Part shown: in pieces, positions 53,407 through 63,041 of the stretch
How the letters are laid out: the number at the start of each line of letters is the position of its first letter
How positions within the stretch are numbered: the first letter of the stretch is position 1
Source: Bradyrhizobium diazoefficiens USDA 110
Lineage (GTDB): Bacteria; Pseudomonadota; Alphaproteobacteria; Rhizobiales; Xanthobacteraceae
Reading direction: 5' to 3'
Assembly: GCF_000011365.1 (NCBI RefSeq)
Contig: NC_004463.1
Span: forward strand, 5,380,001-5,444,000
DNA length: 64,000 bases
Position numbers and translations under genes: made by a program
Notes under the pieces: generated by a model
What the model saw: the letters and a program-made list of their open reading frames with translations, nothing else
Told to the model about the DNA's origin: nothing
Database searches by the model: none

Positions 53407-53811
53407 TTACGCCTGCTCGATTTCGACCAGCGCGCCGGAAAAGTCCTTCGGGTGCAGGAACAGCACCGGCTTGCCGTGGGCGCCGATCTTCGGCACGCCG
53501 TCGCCGAGCACCCGGGCGCCCTCCTTCACCAAGGTGTCGCGCGAGGCGATGATGTCCACGACCTCGTAGCAGACATGATGGATGCCGCCGTCCGCGTTGC
53601 GCTCCAGGAACTTTGCGATCGGAGAAGCTTCGCCGAGCGGCTCGATGAACTCGATCTTGGTGTTGGGCAGCGTCGCGAACACGGTGGTGACGCCATGCTC
53701 GGGCAGCGCGACCGCCTCCGAGATCTGCGCCCCGAACGCGGCGCCGTAGATTTTTGCAGCCTTGACGGCATCCTTGGTCGCGATCGCGACATGGTTGAGC
53801 CGACCCAGCAT
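53407..53811 (-). CDS. mce: methylmalonyl-CoA epimerase
   Basis: Interconverts (2R)- and (2S)-methylmalonyl-CoA in propionate metabolism. The 134-residue protein has the glyoxalase/VOC fold: MLGRLNHVAIATKDAVKAAK, with the first metal His in LNHVAIA, then GGIHHVCYEV, and the C-terminal FLHPKDFSGALVEIEQ with the last Glu ligand. The ATG at 53811 follows a GAGGGAGAG ribosome-binding site; an upstream in-frame start would run into a repeat element. It lies between the DUF1467 gene and rnj. Confidence 0.93.
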   Translation of the reverse strand: MLGRLNHVAIATKDAVKAAKIYGAAFGAQISEAVALPEHGVTTVFATLPNTKIEFIEPLGEASPIAKFLERNADGGIHHVCYEVVDIIASRDTLVKEGARVLGDGVPKIGAHGKPVLFLHPKDFSGALVEIEQA

Positions 53812-53825
53812 GTTTCTCTCCCTCA

Positions 53826-53872
53826 GAGCACGATCCGGAAAAGCGTGAAGCGCCTTTCCGAAAAGACCATGC
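53826..53872. repeat. RIME-like palindromic element between mce and rnj
   Basis: GAGCACGATCCGGAAAAGCG pairs imperfectly with CCTTTCCGAAAAGACCATGC. A related sequence, GCATGATC...TTTTCCGGATCATGC, lies at 61410-61456. Both resemble Rhizobium-type intergenic mosaic elements. It fills the gap between the rnj 3' end and the mce ribosome-binding site. Confidence 0.7.
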
Positions 53873-53877
53873 CTCAA

Positions 53878-55548
53878 TCAGACTGTCAGCACATGTACCA
53901 GACAGGCGGGCTTTTTGCCCCAATGTTCGTTGATCACGGCCCGGACCGCGCGTCGCACCGACTCGGCCAGCGCGTCCGGATCGCGGCGGCGCGCTTTCGG
54001 CAGCCCCTCGATCGTGGACATCACGGCCTCGAAGACCAGGTCGTCAAAGGCCTCGCCCGCCCTGTTCTTCTCGGGAACGCCGACGAGATCGACCTCGGGT
54101 TCGTCGACAAGCTCGCCTTGCGCGGTCATGGCGATGGCGACGAAAGCGCAGCCGGAAAAGGCCATGCGGCGGCGTTCGACCACCGCGCGGGACTTGGAAT
54201 CCTCCAGGATCGTGCCGTCCTTGTAGAGACGGCCCGAGGGCACCTCGCCGACGATGCCGGGATCGCCGGGACCGAGCTTGACGAGGTCGCCGTTGCGGCA
54301 GACCAGGACGCGCGGCACGCCGGCGGCGCGCGCGAGCTTGGCGTGCTCGTGCAGGTGCAGGGCCTCGCCATGGACGGGGATCAGGAGCTGCGGACGCACC
54401 CAGGCGATCATGTCGCGCAGCTCGTCGCGGCGGGGATGGCCGGAGACGTGGACCAGGGCGTCGCGATCGGTGATGACCTCGACGCCCTGGAGCACCAGGT
54501 TGTTGATGATCGAACCGACCGCCTTCTCGTTGCCGGGAATGGTGCGCGAGGAGAAGATCACGCAGTCGCCGCGGTTGAGCGTGATCTCCGGATGGTCGTC
54601 ATTGGCGATGCGCGCCAGCGCCGCGCGGGCCTCGCCCTGGCTGCCGGTGCAGAGCGCCAGCACCTTGTCCTGCGGCAGATGGCCGTAGACGTCGATCGAG
54701 CGGAAGTTCTGCACCCCGTCGAGATAGCCGGTCTCGCGCGCGACCTGCGACACGCGGTCCATGGCGCGTCCGACCACGACGACCTCGCGATCGGCGGCCC
54801 GCGCCGCATCCGCCACCGCCTTGATGCGCGCGACGTTGGAGGCGAAGGTCGTCACGGCAACCCTGCCCTTGGCGGCCTTGACCAGCCCGGCGATGGTCCT
54901 GGCAACCTCGGCTTCGGAGGGCGAGCGGCCGTCGCGCACCGCGTTGGTGGAATCGCCGATCAGGGCGAGCACGCCCTCGTCGCCCAGTTCGCGCAGCCGC
55001 TTTTCGTCGGTCGGGCGGCCGATGATCGGGGTCGGGTCGATCTTCCAGTCGCCGGTGTGCAGCACGATGCCGGCTTCGGTATGGATGGCCAGCGCGTGCG
55101 ACTCCGGTATCGAATGCGCGACCGGGATGAACTCGACGTTGAACGGGCCGATATCGACGCGCCCTCCCGACGGCACCACCGTCACCGGGATCTTCGGCGC
55201 GTTGCGCTCGGCGGCGCATTTGGCCTCGAACAGCGCGGCGCTGAACTGGGTCGCATAGATCGGGCATTTCAGCTTCGGCCAGAGGTCGATGATGGCGCCG
55301 AAATGGTCCTCATGGGCGTGGGTCAGCACCAGGCCCATCAGGTTCTTGCGTTCCTTCTCCAGGAAGCTGATGTCGGGCATGATCAGGTCGATGCCCGGCA
55401 GATGCTCCTCGTCGCCGAAGGAGACACCGAGATCGACCGCGAGCCACGCGCGCTGCTGGCGGTTGCCGAGGCCGTAGATCGACAGGTTCATGCCGATCTC
55501 GCCGACGCCGCCGAGCGGCGCAAAGACCAGTTCGTCAGGCTTCGCCAT
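53878..55548 (-). CDS. rnj: ribonuclease J
   Basis: A 556-residue metallo-beta-lactamase/beta-CASP ribonuclease for mRNA and rRNA processing, the alphaproteobacterial counterpart of RNase E-type turnover. The zinc motif is LTHAHEDHFGAI, with the later HVSGHPRRDEL and PVHGEALHLHEHA. The beta-CASP region contains VAVTTFASNVARIKAVADAA. The ATG at 55548 overlaps the birA stop by one base (TGATG) and has a GGGAG site; a GTG at 55551 is possible. Followed by mce. Confidence 0.94.
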   Translation of the reverse strand: MAKPDELVFAPLGGVGEIGMNLSIYGLGNRQQRAWLAVDLGVSFGDEEHLPGIDLIMPDISFLEKERKNLMGLVLTHAHEDHFGAIIDLWPKLKCPIYATQFSAALFEAKCAAERNAPKIPVTVVPSGGRVDIGPFNVEFIPVAHSIPESHALAIHTEAGIVLHTGDWKIDPTPIIGRPTDEKRLRELGDEGVLALIGDSTNAVRDGRSPSEAEVARTIAGLVKAAKGRVAVTTFASNVARIKAVADAARAADREVVVVGRAMDRVSQVARETGYLDGVQNFRSIDVYGHLPQDKVLALCTGSQGEARAALARIANDDHPEITLNRGDCVIFSSRTIPGNEKAVGSIINNLVLQGVEVITDRDALVHVSGHPRRDELRDMIAWVRPQLLIPVHGEALHLHEHAKLARAAGVPRVLVCRNGDLVKLGPGDPGIVGEVPSGRLYKDGTILEDSKSRAVVERRRMAFSGCAFVAIAMTAQGELVDEPEVDLVGVPEKNRAGEAFDDLVFEAVMSTIEGLPKARRRDPDALAESVRRAVRAVINEHWGKKPACLVHVLTV

Positions 55549-56354
55549 CACGCAGCTCCCACTGAGGCGGCCGAGCCGAAGAACACCTCGCCGGCCGCCA
55601 CCGGCAGGCGTCGGCCGTCAGCAGTGCGGACGATCAGGCAACCGGCGTCGTCGATCGTGTCGAAAATGCCTTCGAGCGTCGTCGTTCCCGTGTTGATCGC
55701 AACCCTTTCGCCGAGACCTGCGGCCCGCTCCAACCAGAGCCTGCGGATCTCGGCAAAGCCGCGGCCATTGTCCCAGATGCCGCGGAACTCGACCCAGGCA
55801 TCAGACAGAGCGGAAAACAGCTCCTCCGCGCTGATCTGGACGCCAAGCGCGGCCAGCGACACCGCGGGCGTCGGCGTGCCCTCCGGCGCGGCGACGACGT
55901 TGGTGCCGATGCCGACGACGACGGCGAGGCGGTCTCCGATGACTTCGGCCTCGAGCCCGATCCCGACGAGCTTCTTGCCGTCGGCAAGCACGTCGTTCGG
56001 CCATTTCAGTGCGTAGCGGGGACGGCCCTCGCCGAGGCGCAGCGCGGCCTCCAGGCTCACCTTCTCGAGGGCCGCCTCCTCCGCGAGCCCCGCCGCAAAG
56101 CCGAGCGTGGCCGCGACGGCTGGCGGAACAGTCATGACTTCGAGGATGCTGGCGGCAAGATTGCCGCGCGGCGCGATCCAGGCGCGCTGGCGCCGGCCGC
56201 GGCCGGCGGTCTGCTCCGATGTGACGAACCACATCGGGCCGGGTTCGCCGCCCCTGGCGTGCTCGATCGCTTCGGTATTGGTCGAGCCGGTCCGCTCGAA
56301 AGCCGCGAGCTTGTAGCCCGCCGAGAGTGCGCGAGGACCGAGCGCGAACCCCAT
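55548..56354 (-). CDS. birA: biotin--[acetyl-CoA-carboxylase] ligase
   Basis: Attaches biotin to carboxyl carrier protein. The 268-residue protein starts directly with the catalytic domain: FERTGSTNTEAIEHARGG, TSEQTAGRGRRQRAW (the biotinyl-AMP loop) and LKWPNDVLADGKKL. It lacks the N-terminal DNA-binding domain of E. coli BirA, so it is the non-regulatory (group I) type. It lies one base after the nuoN stop and overlaps rnj, a conserved rhizobial order. Confidence 0.95.
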   Translation of the reverse strand: MGFALGPRALSAGYKLAAFERTGSTNTEAIEHARGGEPGPMWFVTSEQTAGRGRRQRAWIAPRGNLAASILEVMTVPPAVAATLGFAAGLAEEAALEKVSLEAALRLGEGRPRYALKWPNDVLADGKKLVGIGLEAEVIGDRLAVVVGIGTNVVAAPEGTPTPAVSLAALGVQISAEELFSALSDAWVEFRGIWDNGRGFAEIRRLWLERAAGLGERVAINTGTTTLEGIFDTIDDAGCLIVRTADGRRLPVAAGEVFFGSAASVGAA

Positions 56355-56355
56355 C

Positions 56356-57792
56356 CTAGAACAGCGACTTTGCGGCGGCGGAGGCGACGCTCACCACCGG
56401 GCCCGCGAACAGCGCGAACAGGATGTTGAACAGGCCCGCGACCGCCAGCACCGTCTTCACCTCGACGCGCACCGGGTCGACCTGGCCGGCCGGCTCGTCG
56501 AAATACATCGTCTTGACGATGGCGAGATAGTAGTAGGCGCCCACCACGCTGGAGAGCACGCCGATCACGGCGAGCGTGAACAGGTTCGCCTTGATGGCCG
56601 CGACGAAGACGTACCATTTGGCGAAGAAGCCGGCGAGCGGCGGAATGCCGGCGAGCGAGAACAGCAGCATCGCGAACATGAAGGCGAGCAGCGGATTGGT
56701 ACGCGAGAGACCGGCGAAATCGCTGATCTGCTCCACGGCCTGGCCGTTGCGCTTCATGGCGAGGATGATCGAGAACGAGCCGAGCGTCATCGCGACATAG
56801 ATCACGATGTACATCAGGACGCCCTGCGCACCCTCGACGGTGCCGGAGGCAAGGCCGACCAGCGCAAAGCCCATGTGGCCGATCGAGGAATAGGCCATCA
56901 GGCGCTTGATGTTGCTCTGACCGATCGCGGCGAAGGAGCCGAGCGCCATCGAGGCGATCGCCACGAACACCAGGATCTGCTGCCACTGCGAGACGATGCC
57001 CGGGAAAGCGGTGAGCGTGACACGGGTGAAGACGGCGAGCGCGGCCACCTTCGGCGCCGAGGCGAAGAAGGCGGTGACCGGCGTCGGGGCGCCCTCGTAG
57101 ACGTCGGGCGTCCACATGTGGAACGGCACGGCCGAGACCTTGAAGCAGAGCCCGGCGAGCAGGAAGACGAGACCGAAGACGAGGCCGACATTCGCGGTCG
57201 TCGCGGTTGCCGCGATGCCGGTGAAGCTGACCGTGCCGGTGAAGCCATAGACCAGCGAGGAGCCGTAGAGCAGCATGCCCGAGGACAGCGCGCCGAGCAC
57301 GAAGTACTTCAGGCCGGCTTCGGTCGACTTGGCGTTGTCGCGGTTCGAGCTCGCCACGACGTAGAGCGCCAGCGACATCAATTCGAGGCCGAGATAGAGC
57401 GAGATCAGATCGCCGGCCGAGATCAGCACCATCATGCCGAGGGTCGAGAGCAGTACCAGGATGGCGTATTCGAAGATGCGGCGCGACGGGTCGGACAGGA
57501 ACTCGGTCGACAGCACCAGCGTCACCGCCGAGCCGATCAGGGCCAGTATCTTCATGAAGCGGGCGAAGTCGTCGACGATGAAGCTGCCGCCGAAGGTCAC
57601 CTGCTTGCCCGCGGGCAGCATGTATTCGAGCACGCCGACCACGATCAGGAGCAGGATCGCCAGCGTCGTGACCGTCTTTGTGGTCTCCTGCCCGCGATAC
57701 GCGCCGAGCATCAGAAGCGCCATGGCGCCGACGGCGAGCACGAGTTCGGGCAGCACCGGCGCCAGTTGATAACCTGCAGTCTCAAAGCTCAT
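56356..57792 (-). CDS. nuoN: NADH-quinone oxidoreductase subunit N
   Basis: A proton-pumping, antiporter-like membrane subunit of complex I, 478 residues with about 14 helices. The conserved SLYLGLELMSLALYVV helix with its key Glu is present, and AMLLFSLAGIPPLAGFFAKW is the typical late helix with a kink. It follows nuoM by 22 bp and precedes birA by one base. Last gene of the nuo operon. Confidence 0.96.
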   Translation of the reverse strand: MSFETAGYQLAPVLPELVLAVGAMALLMLGAYRGQETTKTVTTLAILLLIVVGVLEYMLPAGKQVTFGGSFIVDDFARFMKILALIGSAVTLVLSTEFLSDPSRRIFEYAILVLLSTLGMMVLISAGDLISLYLGLELMSLALYVVASSNRDNAKSTEAGLKYFVLGALSSGMLLYGSSLVYGFTGTVSFTGIAATATTANVGLVFGLVFLLAGLCFKVSAVPFHMWTPDVYEGAPTPVTAFFASAPKVAALAVFTRVTLTAFPGIVSQWQQILVFVAIASMALGSFAAIGQSNIKRLMAYSSIGHMGFALVGLASGTVEGAQGVLMYIVIYVAMTLGSFSIILAMKRNGQAVEQISDFAGLSRTNPLLAFMFAMLLFSLAGIPPLAGFFAKWYVFVAAIKANLFTLAVIGVLSSVVGAYYYLAIVKTMYFDEPAGQVDPVRVEVKTVLAVAGLFNILFALFAGPVVSVASAAAKSLF

Positions 57793-57814
57793 GGCGATAT
57801 CCTGACCTGCCCGA

Positions 57815-59323
57815 TCAATGGAGCAGTGCGGCGGCCTTCACGGCCGTCACAGCGGTGTTGTAATTGTTGACGAGTTGCTGGACCGAGGCCTCCGACATGT
57901 CGAGCACCGGCTTCGGATAGATGCCGAACAGGATCGTCAGCGCGATCAGCGGGAACAGCGTCAGGCACTCCCGGAAGGTGAGATCCTTGATCGTCATGAG
58001 CGACGGCTTGACCAGCGTCCCGAACACGACCTTGCGGTAGAGCCAGAGCGCGTAGCACGCCGACAGGATCACGCCGGTCGAAGCGAAGAACGCGGTCGGG
58101 ATTGAGGTCTTGAAGGTGCCGAGCAGCGTCATGAACTCGCCGACGAAGCCGGACGTGCCGGGCAGACCGACATTGGCCATGGTGAAGACCATGAAGGTCA
58201 GCGCGTAGAGCGGCATCCGGTTGACGAGGCCGCCATAGGCCGCGATCTCGCGGGTGTGCATGCGGTCGTAGACGATGCCGACGCAGAGGAACAGCGCGCC
58301 GGAGACGATGCCGTGCGAGATCATCTGGAACACGCCACCGGCGACGCCCTGCAAGGTGCCGGCGAAGATGCCCATGGTGACGAAGCCCATATGCGCCACT
58401 GAAGAGTACGCGATCAGCTTCTTCATGTCCTCCTGCATCAGCGCCACCAGCGAGGTGTATATGATGGCGATGACCGAGAGCGTGAAGATCAGCGGCGCGA
58501 AGTCGTGCGACGCGAGGGGGAACATCGGCAGCGAGAATCGCAGGAAGCCGTAGCCGCCCAACTTCAAGAGGATCGCGGCCAGGACCACCGAGCCGGCGGT
58601 CGGCGCCTCGACATGCGCATCGGGCAACCACGTGTGCACCGGCCACATCGGCATCTTCACCGCGAAGGATGCGAAGAAGGCGAGCCACGCCCAGGTCTGC
58701 AGCGACCGCGGCACGGCTGTGTGCATCAGGGTCGGGATGTCGGTGGTGGCGCCGTTCCAGTACAGCGCCATGATGGCGAGCAGCATCAGGACCGAGCCGA
58801 GCAGCGTGTAGAGGAAGAACTTGAACGACGCGTAGACCCGGCGCGGGCCGCCCCAGATGCCGATGATCAGGAACATCGGGATCAGGCCGCCTTCGAAGAA
58901 CAGGTAGAACAGCACGAGATCGAGCGCGGCGAAGGTGCCGACCAAAAACGTTTCCAGGATCAGGAACGCCATCATGTATTCACGCACGCGGCTCGTGACC
59001 GATTTCCAGCTCGCGATGATGCAGATCGGCATCAACGCGGTGGTCAGGATCACGAAGGGCAGCGAAATGCCGTCCACGCCCATGTGGTAGGTGATGCCGG
59101 TGGCGAGCCAGTTCGCCTTCTCGACGAACTGGAAGTCCGCATTCGAAGGATCGAAGCGCATGACCAGGATCACCGACACAGCGAAGGTGATCAGCGTGGT
59201 CCACAGGGCGATCCAGCGCGAGTTGCGCCGCGCCGCCTCGTCGTCGCCGCGGGTGAGATAGACGATCAGCGCGCCGACCAGCGGCAGGAACGTGGTGACC
59301 GATAGAATGGGCCAGGTCGTCAT
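57815..59323 (-). CDS. nuoM: NADH-quinone oxidoreductase subunit M
   Basis: A proton-pumping, antiporter-like subunit of complex I, 502 residues with about 14 membrane helices. The family core is visible: [20 protein letters not shown] (with key Glu), [20 protein letters not shown] and [20 protein letters not shown]. The start ATG lies directly next to the nuoL stop with no gap. Nothing abnormal. Confidence 0.96.
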   Translation of the reverse strand: MTTWPILSVTTFLPLVGALIVYLTRGDDEAARRNSRWIALWTTLITFAVSVILVMRFDPSNADFQFVEKANWLATGITYHMGVDGISLPFVILTTALMPICIIASWKSVTSRVREYMMAFLILETFLVGTFAALDLVLFYLFFEGGLIPMFLIIGIWGGPRRVYASFKFFLYTLLGSVLMLLAIMALYWNGATTDIPTLMHTAVPRSLQTWAWLAFFASFAVKMPMWPVHTWLPDAHVEAPTAGSVVLAAILLKLGGYGFLRFSLPMFPLASHDFAPLIFTLSVIAIIYTSLVALMQEDMKKLIAYSSVAHMGFVTMGIFAGTLQGVAGGVFQMISHGIVSGALFLCVGIVYDRMHTREIAAYGGLVNRMPLYALTFMVFTMANVGLPGTSGFVGEFMTLLGTFKTSIPTAFFASTGVILSACYALWLYRKVVFGTLVKPSLMTIKDLTFRECLTLFPLIALTILFGIYPKPVLDMSEASVQQLVNNYNTAVTAVKAAALLH

Positions 59324-61396
59324 TTACTGGCCTCCAAAGCCGAACATGAACCAAGTGATCAGGCCGGCGACGCCGATCAGCATGGCGAATGCATAGTGAT
59401 AGAGATAGCCGGTCTGGATCTTCACGACGTTGCGGGTGACGTCCAGCACGCGGGCCGAGACGCCGTCGGGACCGAGGCCGTCGATGATGAAGCCGTCGCC
59501 CTTCTTCCAAAGCTGGTAGCCGATCCACTTCGCCGGACGGACGAAGATGACCTCGTACAGCTCGTCGAAGTACCATTTGTTGAGCAGAAACTGGTACAGC
59601 ATCGGCTGCGTGTTCGCGAGCTCGACCGGCAGATACGGCCGGCGGATGTAGAACAGGTACGAGACCAGGAAGCCCAGCACCATCATCACCGTCGGCAGCA
59701 AGGCGATGGTCTCGGGGATGTGGTGCATCTCCTCGATGATGTGCGGGTTCATCTTCACGGACTCGCGGAAGAACTCCTCGACGCCGTGACCGGCGAACAG
59801 CTCCTTGAACGGGAAGCCCGCGACGATCGAGCCGACCGCGAGCACGCCGATCGGGATCAGGATCCAGAGCGGGGCCTCATGCGCGGCTTCATAGTGATGC
59901 TCGTCATGCGGCTCGCCATGGAAGGTCTTGAAGATCAGGCGCCAGGAGTAGAACGAGGTCAGGCCGGCGGCGACGACCGTCATCAGGAAGCCGTAGATCG
60001 CGAACGGATTGTGCGAGGCGTAGGCCGATTCGATGATCGCATCCTTGGAGAAGTAGCCGGCAGTGAGCGGGAAGCCGGTCAGGGCCAGCGTGCCGACCAC
60101 CATCACCGCGTAGGTGTAGGGGATCTTCTTCCAGAGGCCGCCCATGTTGCGGATGTCCTGCTCGTGGTGCATCGCGTAGATCACCGAGCCGGAGCCCAAG
60201 AACAGCAGTGCCTTGAAGAAGGCGTGCGTGAACAGGTGGAACATGCCGACCGAATAGGCCCCTGCTCCCATCGCCACGAACATGTAGCCGAGCTGCGAAC
60301 AGGTCGAGTAGGCAACGATGCGCTTGATGTCGTTCTGGACGAGGCCGATGGTCGCGGCGAAGAACGCCGTGGTGGCGCCGAAGAACATCACGACGGCCTG
60401 CGCGTTCGGGGCGAGCTCGAACAGCGGCGACAGGCGTGCCACCATGAACACGCCGGCGGTGACCATAGTCGCGGCGTGGATCAGCGCGGAGACCGGGGTC
60501 GGGCCTTCCATCGCGTCCGGCAACCAGGTGTGCAGCAGGAACTGCGCCGACTTGCCCATCGCGCCCATGAACAGCAGGAGGCACGTCAGGGTCAGCGCAT
60601 CGGCGTGCCAGCCGAGGAAGTTGATGGTCTTGCCGGTGAGGCCGGGCGCGGCGTGGAAGATCGTCTCGAAATCGGTCGAGCCGACCAGCATGAAGATCGC
60701 GAAGATGCCGAGTGCGAAGCCGAAGTCGCCGACGCGGTTGACCACGAAGGCCTTGATGGCGGCGGCGTTCGCCGACGGCTTCTGGTACCAGAACCCGATC
60801 AGCAGGTAGCTGGCGAGACCCACGCCCTCCCAGCCGAAGAACAGCTGCACGAGGTTGTCCGCCGTCACCAGCATCAGCATGGCGAAGGTGAACAGCGAGA
60901 GATAGCCGAAGAAGCGCGGCCGGTACGGATCCTCGTCCATATAGCCGATGGAATAGAGGTGCACGAGCGAGGACACGGTCGTCACCACCACCAGCATCAC
61001 GGCGGTGAGCGTGTCGACCCGCAGCGTCCAGTAGACCTGGAGGTCGCCGGAGAGGATCCACGGCAACAGCGGGATCCGCATGTCGTGGTGCATGAAGCCG
61101 ACATCGACCAGCGTCATCCAGGACAGCACCGCCGACACGAACAGCAGTCCCGTCGTGATCAGCTCCGCCGCGCGCGAGCCTGCCGCTGCAGGCTCGACCG
61201 GTCCGTGGTCATCGTGAGCGTGATCGTCGTGGCCATGGTCGTCATGGGCCGCGGACGCATGCGCATCGCCGTGACCGTGGTCGCCGTGATGCTCGACCTC
61301 GTCGCCTGAGGGGTTGCGGGCATGAGCGCCGGCCAAGGCGATGAGCCCGGCCAGAATGGCGCCCAGCAGAGGCAGAAAAACGATTGCCTGAACCAT
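59324..61396 (-). CDS. nuoL: NADH-quinone oxidoreductase subunit L with His-rich loop
   Basis: The largest antiporter-like subunit of complex I, 690 residues, with the long lateral helix at the C-terminal end. Family motifs: [60 protein letters not shown]. An unusual insert lies between the first two membrane helices: residues 36-64 (61205-61291) contain 11 His and 8 Asp in a 29-residue stretch, for example [15 protein letters not shown]. This loop should be extracytoplasmic or at the membrane edge and may bind metal. A repeat element lies just upstream, between nuoK and this start. Confidence 0.95.
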   Translation of the reverse strand: MVQAIVFLPLLGAILAGLIALAGAHARNPSGDEVEHHGDHGHGDAHASAAHDDHGHDDHAHDDHGPVEPAAAGSRAAELITTGLLFVSAVLSWMTLVDVGFMHHDMRIPLLPWILSGDLQVYWTLRVDTLTAVMLVVVTTVSSLVHLYSIGYMDEDPYRPRFFGYLSLFTFAMLMLVTADNLVQLFFGWEGVGLASYLLIGFWYQKPSANAAAIKAFVVNRVGDFGFALGIFAIFMLVGSTDFETIFHAAPGLTGKTINFLGWHADALTLTCLLLFMGAMGKSAQFLLHTWLPDAMEGPTPVSALIHAATMVTAGVFMVARLSPLFELAPNAQAVVMFFGATTAFFAATIGLVQNDIKRIVAYSTCSQLGYMFVAMGAGAYSVGMFHLFTHAFFKALLFLGSGSVIYAMHHEQDIRNMGGLWKKIPYTYAVMVVGTLALTGFPLTAGYFSKDAIIESAYASHNPFAIYGFLMTVVAAGLTSFYSWRLIFKTFHGEPHDEHHYEAAHEAPLWILIPIGVLAVGSIVAGFPFKELFAGHGVEEFFRESVKMNPHIIEEMHHIPETIALLPTVMMVLGFLVSYLFYIRRPYLPVELANTQPMLYQFLLNKWYFDELYEVIFVRPAKWIGYQLWKKGDGFIIDGLGPDGVSARVLDVTRNVVKIQTGYLYHYAFAMLIGVAGLITWFMFGFGGQ

Positions 61397-61409
61397 GACT
61401 TACTCTTTC

Positions 61410-61456
61410 CGCATGATCTGGTCGGAAAACCGGTGTCCACTTTTCCGGATCATGCG
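61410..61456. repeat. RIME-like palindromic element inside the nuo operon (nuoK-nuoL)
   Basis: CGCATGATCTGG ... TTTTCCGGATCATGCG, an inverted repeat around GGAAAACCGG, fills nearly all of the 61-bp gap between the nuoK stop (61458) and the nuoL start (61396). It is related to the element at 53826-53872. Confidence 0.75.
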
Positions 61457-61457
61457 C

Positions 61458-61766
61458 TCAGCCCTTCATCAGATTGACGTCCTCAACCGCGATCGAGCCG
61501 CGGTTGCGGAAATAGACCACCAGGATGGCGAGACCGATCGCAGCCTCAGCAGCAGCAACCGTCAGCACCAGAAGCGCGAAGACCTGGCCGACGATATCGC
61601 CGAGGAAGGTCGAGAACGCGACGAGGTTGATGTTGACCGAGAGCAGGATCAGCTCGATCGACATCAGGATGACGATGATGTTCTTGCGGTTCAGGAAGAT
61701 GCCGAGGATCCCGAGTGTGAACAGGATCGCGCCGACCGCCAGATAGTGTCCGAGCCCGATCGTCAT
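61458..61766 (-). CDS. nuoK: NADH-quinone oxidoreductase subunit K
   Basis: A 102-residue subunit with three membrane helices: [40 protein letters not shown] (with the conserved Glu) and [20 protein letters not shown] (with the second Glu). Its ATG overlaps the nuoJ stop by four bases (ATGA). The long frame running through it from nuoJ is a shadow. Confidence 0.96.
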   Translation of the reverse strand: MTIGLGHYLAVGAILFTLGILGIFLNRKNIIVILMSIELILLSVNINLVAFSTFLGDIVGQVFALLVLTVAAAEAAIGLAILVVYFRNRGSIAVEDVNLMKG

Positions 61767-62401
61767 TTCACCCACTCCGCCGCATCGGCATCCGACAGCC
61801 CCTGCCCCGGCGCCACCTTGCGCATCGCCATCGCCATGTCGGGCGTGCGCGCGTTCTGAACGTTGATGTCCTGCCGCTTCACGCTCACCTTGTGCCTGAG
61901 CGTCAGCACGATGGCACCGATCATGGCGACCAGCAGCACCATGCCCGCGAGCTGGAAGTAGTAGACGTACTTCGTATAGAGCACGAGGCCGAGCGCCTCG
62001 GTGTTGGACACGTTGGTCGGGATCGCCGCCGTGATCGTCTTGGAGACGCCGGGGTTGATGACCCAGAAGCCGACGGTGAGCAGCAGCTCGAACAGGAAGA
62101 TGCCGCCGATGACGAGGCCGACCGGCAGGTACTCGATGAAGCCCTCGCGCAGCTCGAGGAAGTCGACGTCGAGCATCATGATCACGAACAGGAACAGCAC
62201 CGCGACCGCGCCGACATAGACGACGATCAGCATCATGCCGAGGAACTCGGCGCCCATCAGCACGAACAGGCCGGAGGCGTTGACGAAGGCCAGGATCAGG
62301 TACAGCACGGAGTGCACGGGATTGCGCGAGACAATCACCATCACCGCCGAGGCGACGCAGACGCCGGCGAAGAGATAGAAGAACAGCGCGGGAAGGATCA
62401 T
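61763..62401 (-). CDS. nuoJ: NADH-quinone oxidoreductase subunit J
   Basis: A 212-residue membrane subunit with five helices; [20 protein letters not shown] begins it. The conserved [20 protein letters not shown] and [20 protein letters not shown] helices are present. The ATG at 62401 is chosen; an ORF start 11 codons upstream lies inside a repeat element. It follows nuoI after a 137-bp gap that is mostly a palindromic repeat. Confidence 0.95.
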   Translation of the reverse strand: MILPALFFYLFAGVCVASAVMVIVSRNPVHSVLYLILAFVNASGLFVLMGAEFLGMMLIVVYVGAVAVLFLFVIMMLDVDFLELREGFIEYLPVGLVIGGIFLFELLLTVGFWVINPGVSKTITAAIPTNVSNTEALGLVLYTKYVYYFQLAGMVLLVAMIGAIVLTLRHKVSVKRQDINVQNARTPDMAMAMRKVAPGQGLSDADAAEWVK

Positions 62402-62412
62402 TGGACATTCCC

Positions 62413-62507
62413 CGTCATTCCGGGGCGCGGGCAAAGCCCGCGAACCCGGAATCTAGAGGTTGTGGCGCGAGATTCCGGGTTCGCGCTTTGCGCGCCCCGG
62501 AATGACG
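62413..62507. repeat. long palindromic repeat inside the nuo operon (nuoI-nuoJ)
   Basis: CGTCATTCCGGGGCGCG at 62413 is mirrored by CGCGCCCCGGAATGACG ending at 62507, with inner CGCGAACCCGGAATC and GATTCCGGGTTCGCG arms. The whole 95-bp element can fold into one long hairpin or two arms. I recall very similar dispersed repeats in Bradyrhizobium and Rhodopseudomonas. Confidence 0.8.
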
Positions 62508-62538
62508 AGGAGGTGGCGGGAAGGATCATGCTCTCATC

Positions 62539-63033
62539 TCACCGGTACGGCGCATCGAGCTCGATCGCCTTCGCGATCTCGCGTTCCCAGCGGTCGCCGT
62601 TGGCGAGCAGCTTGGCCTTGTCATAGAACAGTTCCTCGCGGGTCTCGGTCGCGAACTCAAAGTTCGGACCTTCGACGATGGCGTCGACCGGACAGGCCTC
62701 CTGGCAGAGGCCGCAATAGATGCACTTCACCATGTCGATGTCGTAGCGCACGGTGCGGCGGGTGCCGTCGTTGCGGCGCGGACCGGCCTCGATGGTGATG
62801 GCCTGGGCCGGGCACACGGCCTCGCACAGCTTGCAGGCGATGCAGCGTTCCTCGCCGTTGGGATAGCGGCGCAGCGCGTGCTCGCCGCGGAAGCGCGGCG
62901 AGATCGGGCCCTTCTCGAACGGATAGTTCAGCGTCGGCTTCGGCTGGAAGAAATAACGCATGGCGAGGAAGAACGCCGAGACGAATTCCGACAGCAGAAG
63001 CGAGCGTGCAGTGGCGTTGATGTTGATACCCAT
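62539..63033 (-). CDS. nuoI: NADH-quinone oxidoreductase subunit I
   Basis: A 164-residue peripheral-arm subunit that binds two [4Fe-4S] clusters (N6a, N6b). Both ferredoxin motifs are present: [12 protein letters not shown] near residue 64 and [12 protein letters not shown] near residue 104. The N-terminus [20 protein letters not shown] is an amphipathic anchor. It follows nuoH by nine bases. Confidence 0.96.
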   Translation of the reverse strand: MGININATARSLLLSEFVSAFFLAMRYFFQPKPTLNYPFEKGPISPRFRGEHALRRYPNGEERCIACKLCEAVCPAQAITIEAGPRRNDGTRRTVRYDIDMVKCIYCGLCQEACPVDAIVEGPNFEFATETREELFYDKAKLLANGDRWEREIAKAIELDAPYR

Positions 63034-63041
63034 GACGGCCC

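Noticed and set aside
53176..56016. 946-codon plus-strand frame opposite mce, rnj and birA
   Set aside because: Antisense to three real genes and without any recognisable domain.
59396..61309. 637-codon plus-strand frame opposite nuoL
   Set aside because: Antisense shadow; the apparent repeats mirror the His-rich nuoL insert and membrane codons.
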